In this document: positions 18,201 through 25,191 of the stretch, piece by piece | How positions within the stretch are numbered: the first letter of the stretch is position 1 | Layout of the letters: each line of letters opens with the position of its first letter | Assembly: GCF_036375055.1 (NCBI RefSeq) | Contig: NZ_DASUSQ010000166.1 | Span: 1 to 64,000 of the forward strand | DNA: 64,000 bases | Direction: 5' to 3' | DNA from: Umezawaea sp036375055 | GTDB taxonomy: Bacteria; Actinomycetota; Actinomycetes; Mycobacteriales; Pseudonocardiaceae | Notes under the pieces: model-generated | Database searches by the model: none | Seen by the model: the letters and a program-made list of their open reading frames with translations, nothing else | What the model was told of the DNA's origin: nothing | Program-made: the position numbers and the translations under genes

Positions 18201-18791
18201 GTGCGGGAGGTGCGCGACACCGTCCGGCGGCTGACCGAGCTGGGCAGCGCGGTCCGCTACCGCTCCGTGGACACGCGCGACGTCGAGGCCGTGCACCGCG
18301 CGGTCAAGGAGATCCACACCGAGCACGGCAGGCTGGACGGCGTCGTGTACGCGGCCGGGGTCATCGAGGACAGGCTGATCGCGGAGAAGACCGCGGAGTC
18401 GTTCGGCCGGGTGTTCGGCACCAAGGTCGACGGCGCCAGGACGGTGCTCGACGCCGTGGACGACCTGCCGAACGGGCCGCGGTTCGCGGTGTTCTTCGGC
18501 AGCATCGCCGCCGTGCTGGGCAACCGCGGCCAGTCCGACTACGCCGCCGCGAACGACGCCCTGGAATCGGTGGCGCGCCGGTGCTCCTACCGCGCGCTGA
18601 CCGTCCACTGGGGACCGTGGGCGCCGACCGGGGTCAACAACGGCATGGTGACGCCGGAGCTGATGCGGTCCTACGCCAAGCGCGGCATCAAGCTGATCGA
18701 CCCGGAGGAGGGCGCGCTCAGCCTGCTGCGCGAACTCGCCTGGGGCCCGGAGGAGCTGGACTCGGTGGTCTACACGGCATCGGGCTGGTGA
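12267..18791 (+). CDS. Iterative type I PKS: NMO-NMO-KS-AT-ACP-KR (PUFA-synthase-like)
   Basis: A 2174-residue synthase. Residues about 10-230 and 290-600 are two nitronate-monooxygenase/PfaD-like lobes. The second has GPMTRVSD and AECGGHVG with H431; in the first the matching position is R135 (ESGGR), so it is probably inactive. The KS (about 650-1085) has C838 in VDAACASS, EAHGTGT and IGHTKCAAG. The AT (about 1190-1490) has GQGSQ and GHSFGE, nucleophile S1283. The ACP carries S1664 in DLSVDSIKRTEI, a form typical of PUFA-synthase ACPs. The KR (about 1900-2110) has GGAKGIT, S2079 and Y2092. PfaD-type domains act as enoyl reductases in PUFA synthesis. ATG 12267 is preferred to GTG 12261, which is part of the GGAG ribosome site. 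The next gene is coupled. Confidence 0.93.
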   Translation: MRGLIHGSGTDDLVIALNPFSATSPRMTAAAARAGALGVLDLGAGDRKARSALARTARWAGGAFGVRFTAGCPLRAPDLPEQVTTAVLALDADLVPADLPGLRVLVEVTSREQAHDAVLAGAHGVIARGCESGGRVGDLATFVLLQQLLADLDVPVWAAGGIGPNTAAAAVAGGAAGVVLDVGLALLAESELPADVTGPLATMDGSETTVVHGHRVLLRRGPGAQAPPDLAALSGPLDGRFPPVGQDGFLAAVFRDRWGTVGAAVRGVRDAVVSALADGAAALGPDSPGARSLGTALPIAQGPMTRVSDQPAFASAVADGGGLPFIALALSTGEQTREVLTRTRDQLGGSPWGVGVLGFAAEDVKNAQLDVIRELRPTHAIIAGGRPAQAAALDEVGVTTFLHVPSPGLLRQFLAAGARRFVFEGAECGGHVGPRNSFPLWEAQLAVLAEHPADDVHVLFAGGIHDERSAAMVAALAAPLTSRGGSIGVLMGTAYLFTEEAVRAGAVQPLFQRQVVAAERTELLETAPGHATRCVSSPFTDEYAAVKQELRDRAVPDREAWERLERLNVGRLRLASKGIERIGDVLSEVDEARQLDEGMFMAGDVAVLRSEVTTIAALHESVTGGAASFAALRAAELGLVAPGLDLPVPEPLDIAVVGMACMFPQAPDLPSFWANVLSGADAVTEVPAVRWDPAVYYSPDGDGDRTPSRWGGFLPEIPFDPLKYGIPPTSLASIEPVQLLALEAASRALADAGYADRPFDRSRTSVVFGAEAGSDLSNAMTLRTVLPSYFGDVPAGLRDQLPTLTEDSFPGVLANVIAGRIANRLDLGGANYTVDAACASSLAAVDVACKELTSGTSDVVLCGGADLHNGINDYLLFSSVHALSPTGRCATFDSSADGIALGEGVACVVLKRLADAERDGDRVYAVIKGVGSASDGRSLGLTAPRPEGQRNALERAYRNAGISPSEVGLVEAHGTGTVVGDRTELATLTDVFVEAGAGVGGCAVGSVKSQIGHTKCAAGLAGLIKTSLALHTGVQPPTLHVSRPNSAWVADTSPFTFHAAPRPWAAEPADRVAGVSAFGFGGTNFHVVLRGHDGAPPPAHGLDEWPAELFTFRGEGAVRAAEELLELVDAGGWRLRDYAASAAARADLAGGEVRFAVVASDVDDLAGKLRRALAGEDAPSEGIFQASGVSGEVAFLFPGQGSQRPGMFAELFVAFPELQRHLQVGARWADVLHPPTAFDAEERAAQQARLTDTRVAQPALGIVGLAAHDLLAMAGVEPDMLAGHSFGELVALAAAGALPAESLLALSAARAESILAATGADPGAMAAVTAPAADFEALLPPSVVVANHNSPAQTVVSGPTADVEAAVESLRANGFSAKRIKVACAFHSPLVASAGEAFAEALTDVRAPELPVWSNRTAAVYPEDVRAELAAQIGSPVRFADQVEAMYAHGARVFVEAGPGSVLSGLVSATLGDRPHRTVGLESHGQGLRGFLCALARLAVAGVAPRTSWLHRGRDSVDASAPRTTRPAGWTVDGHLVRTAAGVIPTGALRPAERVQEIPMAAHGGGGSDEALIAEFLRGSREMIAAQRDVLLGYLGASDRVPVQRAPQPQPVVLQPVVVEHAPVAVAPTSVLESVLAIIAERTGYPIDMIEPDLDLEADLSVDSIKRTEIAGELAIRLGVTADLDQLSRARTAAAITALLGGGGAPAPKAVAPAGAEAVVIAPRRLVMTEFALPAAVAPESLAGQRFLLVGDGGELAATLVGLGAEVTRDPAERVDGVFHLDRDTELPEAFPLLRDLLAGGPRHLVVVGGGDGLRGFTRSAAREYPDTAVKVVEFDGEVLPDALVAELGATDGEAVVRITDAGRVGLRMVETDLGLLGSSGAGPAGDGAAEALAIGLDRDSVVLLVGGAKGITARFAATLASASRCRIELVGRTAPPAEDEPPAIAAAADPAALRAALIAGGLRVPAEIEREIGRIEAVREVRDTVRRLTELGSAVRYRSVDTRDVEAVHRAVKEIHTEHGRLDGVVYAAGVIEDRLIAEKTAESFGRVFGTKVDGARTVLDAVDDLPNGPRFAVFFGSIAAVLGNRGQSDYAAANDALESVARRCSYRALTVHWGPWAPTGVNNGMVTPELMRSYAKRGIKLIDPEEGALSLLRELAWGPEELDSVVYTASGW

Positions 18792-18796
18792 CGGCG

Positions 18797-21700
18797 ATGA
18801 GCACCCCCGTCGCCATCGTCGGCATGTCGGTGCTGCTGCCCGGTGCCCCCGACCTGGACACGTACTGGCGCAACATCACCGGTGGCGTGGACGCGATCAC
18901 CGAGGTGCCCGCGGGCCGCTGGGACGCCGACTACTACGAGCCGGACCTGGAGCGCCGGGCCGACCGGGTCTACTGCCGCCGCGGCGGTTTCGTGGACCCG
19001 CTGGCCGAGGTCGACGTCGTGAGCTTCGGCATCATGCCGAACTCCGTCGCGGGCACCGAACCCGACCAGCTGATCGCCCTGCACGTCGCGGCGGCGGCCA
19101 TCGCGGACGCGGGCGGCGACGCCCGGCTGCCGGTCGACCGCGAACGGGTCGGCGTGGTGCTCGGGCGCGGCGGCTACCTCACGCCCGCGCTGGCCCGGCT
19201 GGACCAGCGGGTCCGGACCGCGCGGCAGCTCGTGCGCACGCTCGGCCAGCTCATGCCGGAGCTGGGCGACGAGAAGCTGGAGCAGGTGCGGCAGGCGTTC
19301 AGCGACCAGCTCGGGCCGGACTCGCCCGAGTCGGCCATCGGGCTGGTGCCGAACCTCGCCGCGTCACGGGTCGCGAACCGGCTGGACCTGCGCGGCCCCG
19401 CCTACACCGTGGACGCGGCCTGCGCGTCGTCGCTGGTCGCGGTCGACCACGCCGTGCGCGAACTCGCCGACCGGCGCTGCGACGTCGTGCTCGCGGGCGG
19501 CGTGCACCACTGCCACGACATCACGCTGTGGAGCGTCTTCACGCAGCTCGGCGCGCTGTCGCCGAGCCAGCGCATCAGGCCGTTCCACCGGGGTGCGGAC
19601 GGCGTGCTGATCGGCGAGGGCACGGGCGTGGTGGTGCTGAAGCGCCTCGCCGACGCCGAGCGCGACGGCGACCGGGTGTACGCGGTGATCACCGGGACCG
19701 GCGTGGCCAGCGACGGCCGGACCGCGTCGCTGGTCAACCCGGACACCGGCGGCCAGGTGCGCGCGATCCGGCAGGCGTGGCTGGCGGCGGGCACCGATCC
19801 GACCGAGCCGGGCTCGATCGGCCTGCTGGAGGCCCACGGCACGGCCACCCCCGCCGGTGACGCGGCCGAACTCGCCACGCTGGCCGAGGTGTTCGGGCCC
19901 GCCTCCGCGACCGACCGGCCGGTGATCGGCTCGGTCAAGTCCATGATCGGCCACACCATGCCGGCCGCGGGCGTGGCGGCGCTGGTGAAGGCCGCCCTGG
20001 CCGTGCACCACGGCGTCCTGCCGCCCACCCTGCACTGCGACGACCCGAACCCGGCGCTGGCGGACACCCGGTTCCGGCCGATCGCCGAGGTGCGGCCGTG
20101 GACCGGCGAGGTGCGGCGGGCGGGCGTGAACGCGTTCGGGTTCGGCGGGATCAACGCGCACGTCGTGCTGGAGCAGGCGCCGACGAGCAGGCCGGGACCG
20201 GCGGCGGTGCGGGAGCCCGAGCGGGTGCTGCGGCTGTCCGCCGCGTCCCCCGGCCACCTGGCCGCGCTGCTGGACACCGACGACGCGACCGTGCTCGCCG
20301 CGAGCCTGGACGAGCGCGAGGCCGCGACCGGGCCGACCCGGCTCGGGATCGTCGACCCCACGCCGAAGCGGCTCGCCCTGGCGCGCAAGGCCGTGGCCAA
20401 GGGCGCGGGCTGGCGCGGTCGCAACGACGTGTGGTTCGCGCCGACGCCCCTGCTGGGCGACGGCGGCGGCAAGCTCGCGTTCGTCTTCCCCGGCCTGGAG
20501 GCGGAGTTCGCGCCGTCCGTGGACGCGCTCGCCCGCCGGTTCGGGCTCGACTGGCGCTCCGAGGCGCTCGTCGGCGACGTCGGCAGGCACGGCACGGGCG
20601 TGTTCCAGCTCGGCAGGCTCCTGGACACCGTGCTGCGGGGGCTCGGCGTGCGACCGGACGGCGTCGCGGGGCACAGCGTCGGCGAGTGGACCGCCATGGC
20701 CGCCGGGGGGATCCACTCCGCGCACCAGGTGGACGCGTTCCTCAGCGCGTTCGACCCGGACGCGCTGCGCGTGCCCGGACTGGCGTTCGCTGTGCTCGGC
20801 GCCCCGGCCGACCGGGTGCGGGCGGCGCTGGCGAACCAGGACGAGGTCGTGCTGTCCCACGACAACGCGCCGAGCCAGTCGATGGTGTGCGGGCCGTCGG
20901 AGGCGGTGGAGGCCCTGGTGTCGACGTTCCGCGCCGACGGCGTGATCAGCCAGGTGCTGCCGTTCCAGTCCGGTTTCCACACGCCGATGCTCACGCCGTA
21001 CCTCGGGCCGATCCAGCGGGCCGCGGAGACCTACGACATCAACCCGGCGCGGGTGCCGGTGTGGTCGGCCACGACCGCGAGCGAGTTCCCGACCGACCCG
21101 GACGACGTGCGCGACCTGTTCGTGCGGCACCTGCTGGAGCCCGTGCGGTTCCGGCCGATGGTCGAGGCCATGCACGCCGCCGGGTTCCGCGCGTTCGTGC
21201 AGCTCGGCGTCGGCCAGACCGGCTCGCTGATCACGGACACGCTCCAGGGCCACGACACCCTCGTCGTGTCCGCGCACTCCCCGCACCGCGACGGTGTCGA
21301 CCAGGTGCGCCGGGTCGTGACCGCGCTGTGGGTGGACGGTGCCGAGCCGGACGTCCGACCGCTGCTGCCCGAGTCGGCCCGCCGCCGCCGGGCTCCGGTC
21401 CGGCTCGACCTCGGTGGAGCGCTGATCACCCTGGACGAGCACACGCGCCTGCGGATGCCGGGCCAGGCGTCCGCCCTGGACGGTCTGGTCGACGGCTCGC
21501 CGCTCGCGGCCGAGTTGTCGTTGCTGCTCAAGGACACCGCCGACGTGGCGGCCGAGCTGCTCACGCGGCGCGGGCCCACCCCCGTCCCCCCGCCCCGACG
21601 GCTCGACGGCGTGCTGCGGGTGTCGGTCGACACCATGCCGTACCTGCTGGACCACTGCTTCTTCCAGCAGCGCCCCGGCTGGCCCGACCACGTCGACCGG

Positions 21701-22948
21701 TGGCCGGTCGTCCCTGCCACGACCGTGATCGGCCACCTGATGGCGTTCGCGGAGCAGGCCGCACCCGGCAGGCGGGCCGTCGCGGTGCACGACGTGCGGC
21801 TCAGCCAGTGGATCACGGCCATCCCGGCGGTCGACGTGCCGGTCAGCGTCGTGCCCGCGGGCGACGACCGGGTGCTGGCCGCGCTGGGCGGCTACTCCCG
21901 CGCCGTGGTCGAACTGGCGGCGGGGTTCCCGGCGCCCGCGGCGGAGCCCTGGACGTTCACCGACGAGCGGACGCCCGACCTGACCGCGCGCGAGCTGTAC
22001 GACGAGCGCTGGATGTTCCACGGTCCCCGGTTCCAGGGGGTCGAGGAGCTGACGGCCATCGGCCCGCGGCACGTGCGCGCCAGGCTGGTCACGCCCGCCG
22101 CGCCCGGCGCGCTGCTGGACAACGTCGGCCAGGTGCTCGGCTACTGGATCATGGCGTCGCTGCCGGACCGCACCACGGTGTTCCCCGTCGCGATCCACCG
22201 CATCCGCTTCCACGGCGACCACCCGGCCGCCGGTGAGGAGCTGGAGTGCCTGGTGCGCATCACGTCCGTCACCGACGGCGCCCTGACGGCGGACATGCAG
22301 CTCGTGCACCGCGGACGCGTGTGGGCGGAGTTCGACGGGTGGTCCGACCGCCGGTTCGACAGCGACCCGAACATCCGCGCCAACGACCGCGCCCCCGGCC
22401 GCCACACGCTGTCCACCGTGGAGGACGGCGGCTGGACGCGCGTGCACGAGCGCTGGCCGGACCTGGCGACCCGCGAGCTGATCATGCGCAACCAGCTCGG
22501 GAGCGCGGAGCGCGAGCAGTACGACCAGCAGTCGCCGCGCGCCAAGCGGCAGTGGCTGCTGGGCCGGATCGCGGCCAAGGACGCCGTGCGGCGGTGGATG
22601 TGGGAGCACGGCGCGGGCGAGGTGTTCCCGGCCGAACTCCTGCTGCGGGACGGCGAGGTCGTCGGCGTGCACGGGCGGGAGGCGCCCGCGCTGACGGTGT
22701 CGGTGGCCCACCACGGGGAACTGGGCGTCGCCATCGCGGGACGTGGTCGGTGCGGCATCGCCGTCGAGCCCGCCGACGACCCGGATGCCGTGTCGAAGGC
22801 CGGTGAGGCCGCCCTGGCCGCGGCGTTCGGAGGAGGACCCGCGCCGTCGGAGGTGCGGTGGGCGCGGATCGGCAACCCGCCGGGTCTGCCGAGCAGGGAG
22901 TACGTCGTGGCCTGGACGGCCGAAGACGAACAGGAGATGAGCACATGA
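18797..22948 (+). CDS. Second PKS: KS-AT-DH with C-terminal PPTase-like region
   Basis: A 1383-residue protein. The KS (1 to about 455) has C209 in VDAACASS, EAHGTAT and IGHTMPAAG. The AT (about 555-850) has GHSVGEW, nucleophile S627. A double-hotdog polyketide dehydratase (about 935-1190) has H953 in LDHCFF and D1108 in LLDNVGQ; HGPRFQG is also conserved. The last 130 residues look like a phosphopantetheinyl transferase, but the lysine motif (WLLGRIAAKDAVR, W1253) comes before GIAVE (1320-1324), and the usual Asp is Ala1322. It completes the reductive set (DH) missing in the first PKS. A GTG at 18788 would overlap the upstream stop as GTGA and is the alternative start. Confidence 0.9.
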   Translation: MSTPVAIVGMSVLLPGAPDLDTYWRNITGGVDAITEVPAGRWDADYYEPDLERRADRVYCRRGGFVDPLAEVDVVSFGIMPNSVAGTEPDQLIALHVAAAAIADAGGDARLPVDRERVGVVLGRGGYLTPALARLDQRVRTARQLVRTLGQLMPELGDEKLEQVRQAFSDQLGPDSPESAIGLVPNLAASRVANRLDLRGPAYTVDAACASSLVAVDHAVRELADRRCDVVLAGGVHHCHDITLWSVFTQLGALSPSQRIRPFHRGADGVLIGEGTGVVVLKRLADAERDGDRVYAVITGTGVASDGRTASLVNPDTGGQVRAIRQAWLAAGTDPTEPGSIGLLEAHGTATPAGDAAELATLAEVFGPASATDRPVIGSVKSMIGHTMPAAGVAALVKAALAVHHGVLPPTLHCDDPNPALADTRFRPIAEVRPWTGEVRRAGVNAFGFGGINAHVVLEQAPTSRPGPAAVREPERVLRLSAASPGHLAALLDTDDATVLAASLDEREAATGPTRLGIVDPTPKRLALARKAVAKGAGWRGRNDVWFAPTPLLGDGGGKLAFVFPGLEAEFAPSVDALARRFGLDWRSEALVGDVGRHGTGVFQLGRLLDTVLRGLGVRPDGVAGHSVGEWTAMAAGGIHSAHQVDAFLSAFDPDALRVPGLAFAVLGAPADRVRAALANQDEVVLSHDNAPSQSMVCGPSEAVEALVSTFRADGVISQVLPFQSGFHTPMLTPYLGPIQRAAETYDINPARVPVWSATTASEFPTDPDDVRDLFVRHLLEPVRFRPMVEAMHAAGFRAFVQLGVGQTGSLITDTLQGHDTLVVSAHSPHRDGVDQVRRVVTALWVDGAEPDVRPLLPESARRRRAPVRLDLGGALITLDEHTRLRMPGQASALDGLVDGSPLAAELSLLLKDTADVAAELLTRRGPTPVPPPRRLDGVLRVSVDTMPYLLDHCFFQQRPGWPDHVDRWPVVPATTVIGHLMAFAEQAAPGRRAVAVHDVRLSQWITAIPAVDVPVSVVPAGDDRVLAALGGYSRAVVELAAGFPAPAAEPWTFTDERTPDLTARELYDERWMFHGPRFQGVEELTAIGPRHVRARLVTPAAPGALLDNVGQVLGYWIMASLPDRTTVFPVAIHRIRFHGDHPAAGEELECLVRITSVTDGALTADMQLVHRGRVWAEFDGWSDRRFDSDPNIRANDRAPGRHTLSTVEDGGWTRVHERWPDLATRELIMRNQLGSAEREQYDQQSPRAKRQWLLGRIAAKDAVRRWMWEHGAGEVFPAELLLRDGEVVGVHGREAPALTVSVAHHGELGVAIAGRGRCGIAVEPADDPDAVSKAGEAALAAAFGGGPAPSEVRWARIGNPPGLPSREYVVAWTAEDEQEMST

Positions 22949-23259
22949 GCGTCGACACCACCGCCCCGGTCACCGAGGACGCGGTACTGGCCGAGATCTC
23001 CGGGATGCTGCGGGTCCTGCTCGACGAGTACGGCCTCGACGACGTCGAGATCACCCTGGACACCAGGTTCCACGAGGACCTGGAGCTGGAGAGCATCGAC
23101 CTCGTGTCGCTGTCCGCCGACCTCAGGGAGCGCTACGGGAACCAGGTCAACTTCGCCGAGTTCATCGCGGGCTTCGACCTGGAGGAGATCATCGCGATGA
23201 CCGTCGGCCAGCTGGTCGACCACGTCGTGGTGTCGCTGCGCGAAGCGGCCCGCGGATGA
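22945..23259 (+). CDS. Free-standing acyl carrier protein
   Basis: A 104-residue ACP with the phosphopantetheine attachment serine S50 in EDLELESIDLVSL and acidic helices on both sides. It overlaps the second PKS gene by ATGA and the hydrolase gene by ATGA, so it is made in ratio with them. A discrete ACP beside megasynthases with an integrated ACP suggests a separate chain, a starter unit or a hand-over step to tailoring enzymes. Which one cannot be read from the sequence. Confidence 0.93.
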   Translation: MSVDTTAPVTEDAVLAEISGMLRVLLDEYGLDDVEITLDTRFHEDLELESIDLVSLSADLRERYGNQVNFAEFIAGFDLEEIIAMTVGQLVDHVVVSLREAARG

Positions 23260-24056
23260 CGAAGATCCTCGCGGGCGACCTCGACACGCACGTGCAGCGC
23301 CTGCCGCCGACGATCCCGGTCGACGGCGAGGCACCCGTCGTGGTGTTCATCCACGGCCTGCTCACCGACAGCCTGGCGAGCTACTACTTCACCCTCGGTC
23401 CGGCGTTCGCCGCGGCGGGCGTCGACGTGGTGATGTACGACCTGCGCGGGCACGGCAAGTCCGGCAGGCCCGCGACCGGGTACCAGCTGGAGCGGTTCGT
23501 CGCCGACCTGGTGTCGCTGCTGGACGCCATGGACATCACCCGGCCGGTGCACCTGGTCGGCAACTCCTTCGGCGGCAGCATCGCGTTCGGCCTCGCCGCG
23601 GCGCACCCGGAGCGGGTCGCCACGGTGATCGCCATCGAGGCCGAGCCGCCGGTGCGGGCGTGGACCGTGCGGATGGCCGAGGGCCTGGACCTGGCCAAGT
23701 CGCAGCTCACCCAGGACGAGGTGATCGACTGGATCGCGGTCAACAACGGCAGGCACACCGCCCGGCTGTCGCGGGCCGCGGGCAGGCTCCTCCAGATCAC
23801 GTCGATGCTGGAGGACATCCCGGTCAGCGACACGATCTCCGACGACCTGTCGGCGATCCGCTGCCCGGTGCTCGCGATCTTCGGCGCGGACTCGGGGCTG
23901 TCGCGGCAGGTGCCGTACTTCGAGTCGTACCTGGCGTCGTGCCGCACGGTCGTGCTGCCCGACCAGGGCCACTCGGTGCTGATCGAGCGCACGGACGAGA
24001 CCCGCGACGCGATCCTGGGCTGGGTGCGCGACCACGCGTTGGGCCGCGTCGGGTGA
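23256..24056 (+). CDS. Alpha/beta hydrolase, possible chain-releasing thioesterase
   Basis: A 266-residue alpha/beta-hydrolase fold protein. HGLLTDS is the oxyanion loop, GNSFGGS the nucleophile elbow with the catalytic Ser, GADSG carries the likely acid, and DQGHSVLIE the catalytic His. No signal peptide is seen. Neither PKS contains a thioesterase domain, and this gene lies inside the coupled operon, so release of the finished chain from an ACP is the most economical role (inference). Transfer to an acceptor or editing are alternatives. Both ends overlap neighbouring genes by four bases. Confidence 0.88.
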   Translation: MTKILAGDLDTHVQRLPPTIPVDGEAPVVVFIHGLLTDSLASYYFTLGPAFAAAGVDVVMYDLRGHGKSGRPATGYQLERFVADLVSLLDAMDITRPVHLVGNSFGGSIAFGLAAAHPERVATVIAIEAEPPVRAWTVRMAEGLDLAKSQLTQDEVIDWIAVNNGRHTARLSRAAGRLLQITSMLEDIPVSDTISDDLSAIRCPVLAIFGADSGLSRQVPYFESYLASCRTVVLPDQGHSVLIERTDETRDAILGWVRDHALGRVG

Positions 24057-25183
24057 GCCGGTTCCTCTTCGTGGTGCCGCCGCTGGTCGGGCACGTCAAC
24101 CCGACCGTCGGGGTGGCCGCGGAACTGGTGGCGCGGGGCCACGAGGTCGCCTGGGCCGGGCACCACGACGCGATCGGGAAGCTCGTCGGCCCCGACGCGC
24201 GGGTGTTCGGCTGCGCGTCGCCGGAGCTGGTGCCCCGGAGCGCGGACCTGACCGGTCCGGCCGCGTTCCGGTTCCTGTGGCAGGAGTTCCTGCTGCCGCT
24301 GGGCGAGGCCATGCAACCCGGTGTCCGCACGGCGATCAGGGCGTTCCGGCCGGACGTCGTGGTCGCCGACCAGCAGGCCGTCGCGGGCGGGCTGGTCGCC
24401 GAGGACCTCGGCCTGCCGTGGATCACCTCCGCCACGACGTCCGCCGAACTCGTGGACCCGCTGTCGGGCATGCCGAAGGTGAAGACCTGGCTGGCCGAGC
24501 GGATCGACGCCCTGCGCGGCGGGACCGGCGGACCGGACCCGAGGCTGTCGCCGCACGGCATCCTCGCGTTCACCACGCGGGAGCTGCTCGGCGAGGTCGA
24601 CCTCCCGCACGACGACGTGTGGCTGGTCGGCCCCTCGATCGTGCCCCGACCGTCCACGGCGGACTTCCCGTGGGAGTGGCTGTCCCGTGAGAAGCCCACC
24701 GTGCTGGTCACCCTGGGCACGGCCAACGCCGACGCGGGCCACCGCTTCCTCGCCCACGCCGCGCAGGCGGTGGCGCGCCTGGACGTGCGGGCCGTGCTGG
24801 TCGACCCGGACGGCTCGCTGACCGAGGTCGGCGACGACGTCCTGGTGCGCGGGCACGTCCCGCAGCTCGACCTGCTCCCCCACGTCGACGCCGTGGTCTG
24901 CCACGCGGGCCACAACACGGTGTGCGAGGCCCTCTGGCACGGCGTTCCCCTGGTCGTCGCCCCGATCCGCGACGACCAGCCCATCGTCGCGGGCCAGGTG
25001 GTCGACGCGGGCGCGGGCGTGCGGGTGCGCTTCTCCCGCGCCACCGCGACCCACCTGTCCGACGCCGTCACGGCCGTGCTCGACGAGGCGAACGGCCACC
25101 GCGAGGCCGCCGCGCTGGTCGGCGACTCGTTCCGCGCGGCGGGCGGCGCGACCCGCGCCGCCGACCACCTCGAGAAGGTGTGA
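24053..25183 (+). CDS. GT1-family glycosyltransferase (MGT/YjiC-like)
   Basis: A 376-residue GT-B enzyme. The N-terminal acceptor domain starts RFLFVVPPLVGHVNPTVG. The C-terminal nucleotide-sugar domain has TLGTA, HVPQLDLLPHVDAVVCHAGHNTVCEALWHGVP and the RDDQPIVA segment typical of macrolide, flavonoid and lipid glycosyltransferases. It would add a sugar from UDP- or dTDP-sugar to the PKS product. No sugar-biosynthesis genes are nearby, so a common housekeeping donor is likely. The GTG overlaps the hydrolase stop as GTGA; the long upstream open frame is not coding. Confidence 0.92.
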   Translation: MSRFLFVVPPLVGHVNPTVGVAAELVARGHEVAWAGHHDAIGKLVGPDARVFGCASPELVPRSADLTGPAAFRFLWQEFLLPLGEAMQPGVRTAIRAFRPDVVVADQQAVAGGLVAEDLGLPWITSATTSAELVDPLSGMPKVKTWLAERIDALRGGTGGPDPRLSPHGILAFTTRELLGEVDLPHDDVWLVGPSIVPRPSTADFPWEWLSREKPTVLVTLGTANADAGHRFLAHAAQAVARLDVRAVLVDPDGSLTEVGDDVLVRGHVPQLDLLPHVDAVVCHAGHNTVCEALWHGVPLVVAPIRDDQPIVAGQVVDAGAGVRVRFSRATATHLSDAVTAVLDEANGHREAAALVGDSFRAAGGATRAADHLEKV

Positions 25184-25191
25184 GGACCCCG

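Noticed and set aside
12138..18608. Very long open frame antisense to the first PKS
   Set aside because: High-GC shadow frame. The plus strand encodes a full set of PKS catalytic motifs, and the antisense translation is low-complexity Arg/Ala/Gly.
19364..22714. Long open frame antisense to the second PKS
   Set aside because: Same GC-driven artefact; no motif or ribosome site, and the sense strand has KS, AT and DH motifs.
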